26,373 nucleotides of DNA, from positions 1-26,373 of the forward strand of contig CABVBV010000012.1 in the NCBI GenBank assembly GCA_902496595.1, written 5' to 3'. The DNA is from an uncultured Eubacteriales bacterium (GTDB taxonomy: Bacteria > Bacillota > Clostridia > Oscillospirales > Oscillospiraceae). The notes beneath the pieces were generated by a model, which did no database searches, was not told the origin of the DNA, and worked only from the letters and a program-made list of their open reading frames with translations. The position numbers were made by a program, and so were the translations under genes. Positions 14,957 to 21,802 of the stretch are shown here, piece after piece (the first letter of the stretch is position 1; each line of letters opens with the position of its first letter).

Positions 14957-15898
14957 ATGAAACGGATCACTGCACTTGTTTTCGCTCTCTTTTTGCTGCC
15001 GGTCATGGCCTTTGGAGCCCTGGCCTCCAGCGTTCCCACTCCCGGCCCGGACTTCTACGTCTACGACGGAGCCGGAACTCTCAGCAAGAGCACTGAGGAG
15101 CTTATCCTCGATGCTAACGGCCCGCTTGAAAAATACTGCGACGGAGCCCAGATCGTCGTTGTGACCATCGACTATCTGCCATCCGGCTATGACTCTGAGC
15201 AGTATGCAAATCTTCTCTTCAACTCCTGGAAAGTAGGCAGTTCCGAATCCAACAACGGCCTGCTCCTGCTGCACGTCGTCATGGAGGACAGGGGCTGGCT
15301 CGCCGTCGGGGCCGGGCTCACCACGAGCTTTTCCGAGGACTATGTGAACTCGCTCATGGACGAGTATTTCTGGCCCTACTCCGACGCCGGCCAATACGAC
15401 GAGGCGGTCGCGACCTTCTTCCCCAGGCTCATCGACCGGTTCGCTGAGCTTTACGGAACAAATATGCTCTACGGAGGCACGGGCAGCACGTCATCTGCAG
15501 ATTCTTCGTCGCCCGATATCGGCTATCAGGGCGATGGGTACTATGACTACAACGACTATTATTACGACCGCAGATCCAGTGCAAGCTCGACAATGATAAC
15601 GCTGCTCGTGGTCTTCATAATAGTCATAGCCCTTGTGAACTCCGTCGGGCGCAGGAGGTACTACCGGAGCACGGGGGCATGGCCGATGTTCTTCTTCTGC
15701 GGCGGCCCGAGGGGCCCGAGAGGCCCGCGTCCTCCGCACGGCCCAGGGCCGGGGAATAGGCCCGGCGGCTTCGGCGGAGGCGGAGGTTTCCGCGGCGGCG
15801 GTTTCGGCGGAGGCGGTTTCTCCGGAGGCGGAGGCTTCCGCGGCGGCGGCTTCGGAGGGGGCGGCCACTCCGGAGGCGGCGGCGGAGGCCGCAGGTAA
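14957..15898 (+). CDS. TPM-domain (YgcG-type) secreted membrane protein with Gly-rich tail
   Basis: The 313-residue protein starts with a signal peptide (KRITALVFALFLLPVMAFGA), followed by a TPM domain (about residues 34-170) with YVYDGAGTLSKSTEELI, QIVVVTIDYLPSGYDSEQYA, NNGLLLLHVVMEDRGW and VGAGL, the family's strand pattern. A Ser/Tyr/Asp-rich linker, one membrane helix (about 213-232, MITLLVVFIIVIALV) and a short basic-Pro stretch precede a C-terminal tail of GGGF/RGGG repeats ending in Arg-Arg. The domain order matches YgcG-like proteins. GGAG lies about 10 bases before the ATG. It is the last gene of the xpaC-telA operon, followed by a terminator. Confidence 0.88.
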   Translation: MKRITALVFALFLLPVMAFGALASSVPTPGPDFYVYDGAGTLSKSTEELILDANGPLEKYCDGAQIVVVTIDYLPSGYDSEQYANLLFNSWKVGSSESNNGLLLLHVVMEDRGWLAVGAGLTTSFSEDYVNSLMDEYFWPYSDAGQYDEAVATFFPRLIDRFAELYGTNMLYGGTGSTSSADSSSPDIGYQGDGYYDYNDYYYDRRSSASSTMITLLVVFIIVIALVNSVGRRRYYRSTGAWPMFFFCGGPRGPRGPRPPHGPGPGNRPGGFGGGGGFRGGGFGGGGFSGGGGFRGGGFGGGGHSGGGGGGRR

Positions 15899-15911
15899 AT
15901 CCACGGGCAAA

Positions 15912-15950
15912 AGACGGCTCCCGGCAGTTTTGGATTGCCGGGAGCCGTCT
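15912..15950. terminator. Bidirectional terminator between the TPM gene and the permease
   Basis: The perfect 15-bp arms AGACGGCTCCCGGCA and TGCCGGGAGCCGTCT enclose a 9-base loop. On the minus strand the hairpin is followed by TTTTG; on the plus strand the T-run is short. It ends both converging units. Confidence 0.85.
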
Positions 15951-15957
15951 TATAGCA

Positions 15958-17067
15958 TCACAGGAGCAGCAGAGAGAGCGGCACCAATATCAGGAGCGCC
16001 GCCAGGTTTACGACGGTGAACCAGAGCAGGTATTTCCCTGGCCTGGAGGCCGGGACGGCGCAATAGAGCTTGAATGAGATGAGGCTTGCGAGCGATGCGA
16101 TGAGGGTGCCGAGTCCGCCCACATCCGTGCCCAGGAGCAGGCCCTTCCAATCCTCTGTAAACCCGCCCAGCAGCACTGCTGCGGGCACGTTGCTTATCAC
16201 CTGGCTCGCAAGCAGGCTGGTGAAGAACGTGCTCCCGTCCAGCATCGACGAAAGTGCGTCGTTCACAGCCGGAATATTGCCTATATTCCCTGCGAACACG
16301 AAGAAAAACACGAAGGTCAGCAGCAGGCAGTAGTCCACCTGTTTCAGCGCCGCCCTGTCTGCTACGAGCAAGGTGAGGAACACGAGTCCGGTGACCAGAC
16401 CGTAATGCACGACGCGCATGACGGCAAGGAGGCAGACGACGAAGAGAAGTATGCACAGCGCCAGCCGCTTCTTGTGCGTTATCTCCGCCCTCTCTCCGAA
16501 ATTCACCTCTATACCGTCCTTCGGCCCGAACGCAACCGCAAGGGCAAGCAGCAGAAGGCTCACTCCGGCGATCGGCAGTGCAGCGGCGAAGAACTCGCCC
16601 GCGCCCAGGTTATATCTCGCGTAAATATAAAGGTTCTGCGGGTTTCCGACCGGTGTGGCCATGCTGCCCAGGTTCGCGGCCACGGTTTGCAGCGCGACTA
16701 TCGGGATAAGTCTGTCCGTTCTTCCTATGGCCTGAAGTATCAGCACAGCGAAAGGCACAAAGGTGATGAGCGACACGTCGTTTGTCACCAGCATGGACGT
16801 GAAAAACGGCAGCAGCACCAGTATCATGGACACCCTTCTCAGGCTTCCCCTGCCTGCCAGCAGCCTCTGCGCGAGCACGGCAAACAGGCCGCAGCCCTTC
16901 AGTCCGTCCACCACTGCCATGAGGCAAAACAGCAGGCACAGCACTCTCAGGTCTATGTACTCTACATACTCCGCCGACGGCGGCACGGCTATCATCGACA
17001 AAATCGCCGCAAAAGCCGATATCACCAGCACCGGCTCGCGGCGGAAAAAGGCAGACACGCTCTTCAA
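15958..17067 (-). CDS. SLC13/ArsB-type anion permease
   Basis: The 369-residue, very hydrophobic protein has about ten membrane segments. Conserved stretches include YIDLRVLCLLFCLMAVVDGL, LVTNDVSLITFVPFAVLIL, NLGSMATPVGNPQNLYIY (the transporter signature) and SQVISNVPAAVLL, as in the DASS/ArsB/NhaD (ion transporter) superfamily. The substrate cannot be told from sequence; dicarboxylates, sulfate or arsenite are all family options, and no ars genes are near. The start is the TTG at 17067, with GGAGG at 8 bases. A longer frame would use an ATG at 17100, but this lies within the promoter -10 box, so it is excluded. It is transcribed away from trmO. Confidence 0.88.
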   Translation of the reverse strand: MKSVSAFFRREPVLVISAFAAILSMIAVPPSAEYVEYIDLRVLCLLFCLMAVVDGLKGCGLFAVLAQRLLAGRGSLRRVSMILVLLPFFTSMLVTNDVSLITFVPFAVLILQAIGRTDRLIPIVALQTVAANLGSMATPVGNPQNLYIYARYNLGAGEFFAAALPIAGVSLLLLALAVAFGPKDGIEVNFGERAEITHKKRLALCILLFVVCLLAVMRVVHYGLVTGLVFLTLLVADRAALKQVDYCLLLTFVFFFVFAGNIGNIPAVNDALSSMLDGSTFFTSLLASQVISNVPAAVLLGGFTEDWKGLLLGTDVGGLGTLIASLASLISFKLYCAVPASRPGKYLLWFTVVNLAALLILVPLSLLLL

Positions 17068-17098
17068 AGCGCAAACCTCCAATCCCAATTTCGGGTTC

Positions 17099-17126
17099 AT
17101 GATAACACGCAGATGAAAAATGTCAA
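17099..17126 (-). promoter_or_regulatory. Promoter of the SLC13-type permease
   Basis: The minus strand reads TTGACA (perfect -35), 16 bases, TATCAT. The expected start is near 17092, giving a leader of about 25 bases with GGAGG before the TTG at 17067. Confidence 0.7.
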
Positions 17127-17143
17127 TAGATTCTGGGCCTCGC

Positions 17144-17172
17144 TTGTGTTTTGTTTGAAAGAGTGCTAAACT
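17144..17172 (+). promoter_or_regulatory. Possible promoter of the trmO operon
   Basis: TTGTGT, 17 bases, TAAACT lies about 20 bases upstream of the trmO start. Both boxes are two bases from consensus, so support is modest; no better candidate is seen in the 126-base divergent gap. Confidence 0.35.
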
Positions 17173-17193
17173 TTCACTCAAAGGAGTGGTACA

Positions 17194-17895
17194 ATGCCGG
17201 AGGAATACAGCGTCAGGGCAATCGCCCACGTCAGGAGCGATTTTGACAGCAAGTTCGGAATACCCAGGCAGAGCGGGGTCGTGCCCGAGCTGGAGGCCAG
17301 AGTCATTTTCGAGCCGGATTACAGGGATATAGAGGCTTTCCGCGGCCTTGAGAACTGCTCGCACATCTGGCTCATCTGGCTCATATCAGGCAACGTCAGG
17401 GACGGCTGGCTCCCGACGGTGCGTCCGCCGAGGCTGGGAGGCAACGTTCGCTGGGGCGTTTTCTCCACCAGGTCTCCGTACAGGCCGAACCCTATCGGCC
17501 TCTCCTGCGTCAGACTGGCCGGTGTTGATCTCCACACCAAGGACGGCCCGGTGCTTCGCATCCTGGGCGCCGACCTTATGGACGGCACACCCATTCTGGA
17601 CATCAAGCCCTACGCGCCCTACACCGACTCTGTTCCGGGGGCCACGAACGGCATAGCCAAGCCGGGCTGGGAGCGCGGACTCACGGTCGAGTGCCCGGAT
17701 GAGCTGCTCTCCAGACTGCCGGAGAACAAACGCAGCGCCGCCCTCTCCGTGCTCGCCGAAGACCCCAGGCCCGCATACAAGCAGGACTCCGACAGGATCT
17801 ACGGCATGGGTTTCGCGGGCTTCGACATTCGCTTCACGGTCGCTGACGGCATCCTGCGCGTCTGCGACATCCACAAAAAGGAGGAGACAATATGA
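17194..17895 (+). CDS. trmO: tRNA (N6-threonylcarbamoyladenosine(37)-N6)-methyltransferase TrmO
   Basis: TrmO uses S-adenosylmethionine to methylate t6A37 of threonine tRNAs to m6t6A. Seen: the YaeB/TsaA beta-barrel motifs IAHVRSDFDSKFGIPRQSG (10-28), RPPRLGGN (77-84), GVFSTRSPYRPNPIGLS (88-104), and DGTPILDIKPYAPYTD, which together are diagnostic. The C-terminal part, with Y-K-Q-DSDRIYGMGFAG, belongs to the family's extra domain. The length of 233 residues is normal. AAAGGAG lies 7 bases before the ATG. The stop overlaps the start of the next gene (ATGA). TrmO acts on the product of TsaD, which is encoded 12 kb away in the same window. Confidence 0.94.
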   Translation: MPEEYSVRAIAHVRSDFDSKFGIPRQSGVVPELEARVIFEPDYRDIEAFRGLENCSHIWLIWLISGNVRDGWLPTVRPPRLGGNVRWGVFSTRSPYRPNPIGLSCVRLAGVDLHTKDGPVLRILGADLMDGTPILDIKPYAPYTDSVPGATNGIAKPGWERGLTVECPDELLSRLPENKRSAALSVLAEDPRPAYKQDSDRIYGMGFAGFDIRFTVADGILRVCDIHKKEETI

Positions 17896-18983
17896 AACGT
17901 TTCGGATTCGGCATGATGCGCCTGCCCATGAACGGAGATGAGGTCGACATCGAACAGGTAAAGCTCATGGTGGACGAGTTCCTCGCCGCAGGCTTCACCT
18001 ATTTTGATACGGCGCACGGCTATCTTGACGGCAAAAGCGAGCTTGCGGTCAGGGACTGCCTGACCTCCAGGTATCCGCGTGAGAGCTACGTCCTCGCCGA
18101 CAAACTTTCCGCCGGTATGTTCAACTCCAGGGAGGAAGTCCTGCCCTTCTTCGAGAATCAGCTCAAGTGTTGCGGAGTCGAGTACTTCGACTACTATCTT
18201 ATACACGCCATGAGCGCAGAGCGCTACGACTTCTACCGGGACTGCGGCGCATTTGAAATAATACCCAAGCTCAGGAGCGAGGGCCGTGTACGCCATTTCG
18301 GTATGTCCTTCCACGACAAGGCCGAGGTGCTCGACAGGATACTCACCGAGCAGCCGGAGCTCGAATTTGTGCAACTCCAATTCAATTATCTCGACTACGA
18401 AGACCCGATCGTCGAAGCCCGCAAGTGCTACGAGGTATGTGTGAAGCACGGCAAGAAAGTCTCTGTTATGGAGCCTGTGAAGGGCGGAGCCCTGGCTGAA
18501 CTGCCCGAGGATGCCGGGGCCATACTCGACGGTCTGGGCGGCGGCAGCCACGCCAGCTATGCGCTGAGGTTTGCCGAGGGCTTTGATAACGTCTACATGG
18601 TACTCTCCGGCATGAGCTCCCTGGCTCAGATGCGGGACAATCTAGGCACCATGTCCGATTTCAAACCCCTGTCCCCTACCGAGCTCGAGGCGCTGGAAAA
18701 GGTCGCCGGGACTATCAGGGGCAAGGGCATCCCATGTACCGCCTGCCGCTACTGCTCGGCCGGCTGCCCGATGGGCATCGACATACCCGGTTTCTTCTCC
18801 GTCTACAATTCCAGACGTATGTTCAACAGGCCGCAGAGCGCGGAGCGATATTCCGAACTCTGCAAAAAGGGCACCGGGCCGAACGACTGCATGGCCTGCG
18901 GTCAGTGCGAAGCAGCCTGCCCTCAGCATCTCAGGATCCGCAGCCTGCTGAGAGAGGTCTCGGAGGAGTTCGAAGATGTCTGA
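17892..18983 (+). CDS. Aldo/keto reductase with C-terminal 2[4Fe-4S] ferredoxin-like domain
   Basis: The 363-residue protein has an AKR barrel (about 1-270) with the catalytic tetrad visible as FDTAHGY (Asp39, Tyr44), LADKLS (Lys71) and YYLIHAM (His105), and a C-terminal domain with two cysteine clusters, CTACRYCSAGCP and CMACGQCEAACP, that should bind two [4Fe-4S] clusters. Such fused reductases are common in anaerobes; their substrates are mostly unknown, and electron transfer from ferredoxin is an inference. AAGGAGG precedes the ATG, inside the end of trmO. The stop lies 8 bases inside the next gene. No association with tRNA modification is known, so the operon grouping may simply be shared expression. 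Confidence 0.92.
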   Translation: MKRFGFGMMRLPMNGDEVDIEQVKLMVDEFLAAGFTYFDTAHGYLDGKSELAVRDCLTSRYPRESYVLADKLSAGMFNSREEVLPFFENQLKCCGVEYFDYYLIHAMSAERYDFYRDCGAFEIIPKLRSEGRVRHFGMSFHDKAEVLDRILTEQPELEFVQLQFNYLDYEDPIVEARKCYEVCVKHGKKVSVMEPVKGGALAELPEDAGAILDGLGGGSHASYALRFAEGFDNVYMVLSGMSSLAQMRDNLGTMSDFKPLSPTELEALEKVAGTIRGKGIPCTACRYCSAGCPMGIDIPGFFSVYNSRRMFNRPQSAERYSELCKKGTGPNDCMACGQCEAACPQHLRIRSLLREVSEEFEDV

Positions 18984-19932
18984 TTTTGCCATTGACCTCA
19001 ACGAAGACGTTGAGATAAACGGCTCGGTGCAAAACATCCGCATCCGCACACGCTCGCTCGCGTATCCGGTCATGTTGTTCATCCACGGCGGGCCGGGCGT
19101 CACGGACAGGCATCTGGTGCTTCGCAGCTGTGCGGGGCTCTATGACTGCTGCACGATTGTATGTTGGGATCAGCGCGGCTGCGGCAAGAGCTTCACCAAG
19201 GAGTCGCTGAGCGAGCGCTTCGACATCGACACCTTCGTCGAGGACGCGAGGCAAGTCGTCGAATACGCCTGTATGCGGCTCGGCAAGCGGAAAGTCTATG
19301 TTGTCGGGCACTCCTGGGGCAGCATCGTCGGCGTTCTGCTGACGCAGCGGCATCCGGAGCGCATCGCCGCTTACATCGGTATGGGCCAGTTCTGCGAGGG
19401 AGTGGAAAACGAGCTGCTGAGCTACAAGTTCGTACTCTCCGAGGCAGAGCGTCTTGGAGATAGGCGGGCTGTACGCAGGCTGCGCGGCATAGGCGAACCG
19501 GTCGAGGGGCGTTACCGCTCCAAGCGGGATATGCGAGTTCAGCGCGACTATCTCACCCGCTACGGCGGGGGCTGCTGGAAAAAGCGCGAGGGCATATATA
19601 AAAGCATCATCCTGCCGCTTATGAGGACGCCCGAATACCGCCTTACCGAGCTGCCGGGCATGGTAAAGGGGGCGCTGCACTCTCAGGAGCAGCTCGTGGA
19701 CGCGGTGGTTGCGCTCGACTTCTTCCGCGACGTGCCCGAGCTCGCAGTTCCTGTAATTATGACCGAGGGCGTCCACGATCAGAACACGCCTGCCTCCATT
19801 GCCCGGCGCTGGTTCGATGCGCTAAGGGCGCCGGATAAACTCTGGCTCTGGTTTGAGGACTCGGCCCACTCTCCTCTGCACGAGGAGCCGGACAAATGGT
19901 GCCGCGAGATAAAAAGAGCGCTCGATATCTGA
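18976..19932 (+). CDS. Alpha/beta-hydrolase, prolyl-aminopeptidase-like
   Basis: The 318-residue cytoplasmic hydrolase (no signal peptide) has the motifs of the proline iminopeptidase-type alpha/beta fold: oxyanion-region HGGPG (37-41), WDQRGCGKS (64-72), nucleophile elbow GHSWGS (Ser113), acid region EGVHDQNTP, and terminal His in SAHSPLHEEP. The cap region, residues about 140-250, is basic and helical. The closest family label is prolyl aminopeptidase or haloalkane-type hydrolase; the substrate cannot be deduced. It overlaps the reductase gene by 8 bases, showing translational coupling. Confidence 0.9.
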   Translation: MSDFAIDLNEDVEINGSVQNIRIRTRSLAYPVMLFIHGGPGVTDRHLVLRSCAGLYDCCTIVCWDQRGCGKSFTKESLSERFDIDTFVEDARQVVEYACMRLGKRKVYVVGHSWGSIVGVLLTQRHPERIAAYIGMGQFCEGVENELLSYKFVLSEAERLGDRRAVRRLRGIGEPVEGRYRSKRDMRVQRDYLTRYGGGCWKKREGIYKSIILPLMRTPEYRLTELPGMVKGALHSQEQLVDAVVALDFFRDVPELAVPVIMTEGVHDQNTPASIARRWFDALRAPDKLWLWFEDSAHSPLHEEPDKWCREIKRALDI

Positions 19933-19947
19933 AGGGAGAGCATTACT

Positions 19948-20451
19948 TTGTACGACGAACTTACCGAAGTTGACGTTAAAAAGATGCAGGAGGAGCTGGA
20001 GTACCGCGAATTCACGCTGCGGCCGAAGCTCATCGAGGACGTGAAGGTCGCTAGGGCCTTCGGAGACCTCAGCGAGAACTTCGAGTACAAGGCTGCAAAG
20101 CGTGAGAAAAACCGCAACGACAGCCGCATCCGCTACCTGGAGCGCATGATAAAGACCGCGAAAGTCATAAAGGACGACTCCAAGTCCGACGAGGTTGGGC
20201 TTTTCGACTATGTGAAGATATACATTGAGGAGGACGACGAGGAGCGCGATATAAGAATCGTCACCACTCTCCGTCAGAACGCGCCTCTTGGCCTCATAAG
20301 CAAGGAGTCCCCCGTCGGCGCGGCGCTCATGGGCCACCGCTGCGGCGACCGCGTGAAGGTCGAGGTAAATGAGGATTACAGCTACTACATCGTCATAAAA
20401 GCCATAAAAAAGGGCAGCGACGACGACTCGCTGCCGATTAGAGGCTACTGA
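19948..20451 (+). CDS. GreA/GreB-family transcription elongation factor
   Basis: The 167-residue protein has an N-terminal coiled coil carrying the acidic-tip signature ARAFGDLSENFEYKAAK (35-51; Asp40 and Glu43 kept), then a C-terminal FKBP-like domain with GLISKESPVGAALMGHRCGD followed by RVKVEV, as in GreA. GreA proteins enter the RNA polymerase secondary channel and stimulate cleavage of backtracked RNA. The basic-rich linker and a somewhat longer tail (ending GSDDDSLPIRGY) set it apart from the usual 158-residue GreA, so it may be a second family member. The start is TTG, with GGGAGAG at 7 bases. It lies 15 bases after the hydrolase gene. Confidence 0.87.
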   Translation: MYDELTEVDVKKMQEELEYREFTLRPKLIEDVKVARAFGDLSENFEYKAAKREKNRNDSRIRYLERMIKTAKVIKDDSKSDEVGLFDYVKIYIEEDDEERDIRIVTTLRQNAPLGLISKESPVGAALMGHRCGDRVKVEVNEDYSYYIVIKAIKKGSDDDSLPIRGY

Positions 20452-20480
20452 GCTCAGTCTATCCACCTGCGTTGCAAATA

Positions 20481-20533
20481 AAAGAACGCCCCGGACGTCA
20501 TCCAGCGTGTCGCGCTGTTCAACGGCCGGGGCG
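20481..20533 (-). terminator. Branched terminator between the greA-family gene and the hypothetical gene
   Basis: The outer arms CGCCCCGG (20487-20494) and CCGGGGCG (20526-20533) enclose a second hairpin, CAGCG-TGTCG-CGCTG. On the minus strand the structure is followed by TTCTTTTATTTG, the better T-run, so it mainly serves the minus-strand gene; it may also stop the plus-strand operon. Confidence 0.7.
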
Positions 20534-20547
20534 CTTAATTATCCGGG

Positions 20548-20955
20548 TCATATGTCTATCGTCAGGTTATCTATTCCGTTTTCCTCGAATTCGCTGATAT
20601 ATTCGTCCATCCGGTTCGTCAGCTCGGTGAAATCGTCAGGGTCGGTATCCTCGAGGTGCATATCCCTTCGGGCCAGCTCTTCGGCCAGGATGTCAAAGAA
20701 AACCGCGTCCTCATAGTCCGCGATCGCCTCGTGGATGCCGCCTTCCTCAAAGGCCTTGGACGGAAAAACGTGACCGTACCAGGTCTGGTAGAGGTCTTTC
20801 ATACCCTGTTTCGCACAGTAGGCGAACATTTTCTCCTGGAGTAGATCGTAGTCTTCAAACCTGTCCTCACCTCTCGTCGAGTTGAGCACCCAGTTGCCTA
20901 TATAGACCATATCAAGCAGACGCCGGAACTCCTTTGCCGTCAATTCGATCTGCAT
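20548..20955 (-). CDS. Hypothetical acidic protein
   Basis: The 135-residue protein is not recognised. It is strongly acidic, with no signal peptide or membrane segment, and contains several aromatic residues (DLYQTWYGHVF) and Asp/Glu-rich C-terminal stretches (LEDTDPDDFTELTNRMDEY). Predicted structure from the pattern is helical. It is a real gene by its GGGAGG ribosome binding site at good spacing, an extended -10 promoter and a following terminator, and its codon use is like that of its neighbours. No function can be assigned. Confidence 0.8.
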   Translation of the reverse strand: MQIELTAKEFRRLLDMVYIGNWVLNSTRGEDRFEDYDLLQEKMFAYCAKQGMKDLYQTWYGHVFPSKAFEEGGIHEAIADYEDAVFFDILAEELARRDMHLEDTDPDDFTELTNRMDEYISEFEENGIDNLTIDI

Positions 20956-20998
20956 TCCGTTCTAACCTCCCGTCCGCGCTTACGCATTCGCTCTCTAT

Positions 20999-21007
20999 AT
21001 TATAGCA
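20999..21007 (-). promoter_or_regulatory. Extended -10 promoter of the hypothetical gene
   Basis: The minus strand reads TGCTATAAT, a perfect TATAAT with the extended TGn element; no good -35 box is seen. It lies about 44 bases upstream of the ATG at 20955. Confidence 0.5.
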
Positions 21008-21043
21008 GTATGACGGGTAAAATTCTACACAAAATTTTTCCCG

Positions 21044-21616
21044 CTATTCGGCCGCGTCCATGCCGCGCTTCGCCCTCCTGTAATACAGAAAGTAGCCCAG
21101 GAACGCCGCCGCCGTCACGAACAGGCACAGGCATATCAGCCCGTCCGACACATATCCGGGCATACCGGGTATCACCAGCAGCAGGAAAACCGCTCCGTAA
21201 GTCACCGCTGTACACACTTTGCCGTACCACTGTGCGCCGTTCATCTTGAAGCCGCGCTTCATCATATACGCTCCCATGCAGAACATATACAGTTCCTTCA
21301 CGACGTACAGACCGAACATCACGGCCATAAGCGGGTATCTGAACGCCATGCTCAGCGCTATCGCCGCAAGCGTCAGCTTGTCCGCGACAGGGTCGATGAA
21401 CTTGCCCCACTCGGTTATCATGTTGAAGCGTCTCGCGATTTTGCCGTCCAGCATATCGGTCAGCCCGGAAACGGCTATGACGGCCGCAGCGCAGCCGTAG
21501 CCGCCCTCGTCGTCGGCTGAAAAATAGCAGACGAGGTACAGAGGAATGAGCAGCAGCCTGAAGTAGCTCATGATATTCGGTATTGAAAAATATTCTCTGC
21601 GCCAATCCTTCTTCAA
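21044..21616 (-). CDS. CDP-alcohol phosphatidyltransferase (PgsA/Cls-like)
   Basis: The 190-residue membrane enzyme joins a CDP-diacylglycerol-derived phosphatidyl group to an alcohol in phospholipid synthesis. Seen: FSIPNIMSYFRLLLIPLYL near the N-terminus and the family signature DMLDGKIARRFNMITEWGKF followed by IDPVADK, which fits D-G-x2-A-R-x8-G-x3-D-x3-D, plus about five membrane helices. It probably makes phosphatidylglycerophosphate (PgsA), but acceptor specificity is not shown; a cardiolipin-synthase-like role is possible. The start is the TTG at 21616, with GGAAG at 8 bases. An upstream GTG at 21646 is excluded because it lies upstream of the promoter -10 box. Confidence 0.88.
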   Translation of the reverse strand: MKKDWRREYFSIPNIMSYFRLLLIPLYLVCYFSADDEGGYGCAAAVIAVSGLTDMLDGKIARRFNMITEWGKFIDPVADKLTLAAIALSMAFRYPLMAVMFGLYVVKELYMFCMGAYMMKRGFKMNGAQWYGKVCTAVTYGAVFLLLVIPGMPGYVSDGLICLCLFVTAAAFLGYFLYYRRAKRGMDAAE

Positions 21617-21636
21617 AAGAATCACTTCCGAGTGGA

Positions 21637-21665
21637 AATATATCACACGCCGGCAATTTGGTCAA
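21637..21665 (-). promoter_or_regulatory. Promoter of the phosphatidyltransferase gene
   Basis: The minus strand reads TTGACC, 17 bases, TATATT. The expected start is near 21630, which leaves a short leader containing GGAAG before the TTG at 21616. Confidence 0.75.
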
Positions 21666-21729
21666 TGCCCTCCGCGCTCCATTGATGCTGCGTCTTATTA
21701 TACTACAAATATTCAAATACAATCAAACT

Positions 21730-21761
21730 GAGGCCCGGCGCTGTCGAACGCCGGGCCTCTT
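21730..21761. terminator. Terminator of the SLH surface-protein gene
   Basis: The perfect 11-bp arms GAGGCCCGGCG and CGCCGGGCCTC enclose an 8-base loop, 40-70 bases beyond the stop of the surface-protein gene. The T-run is short on both strands (AGTTTGATT on the minus strand). Confidence 0.65.
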
Positions 21762-21802
21762 GATAGCTTGTAGCTGTGTTTTGCCGCGCTTGGCTTTACT
21801 TG

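Noticed and set aside
15770..15895. GGCGGAGG-type DNA repeats
   Set aside because: They are codons of the Gly-rich tail of the TPM-domain protein.
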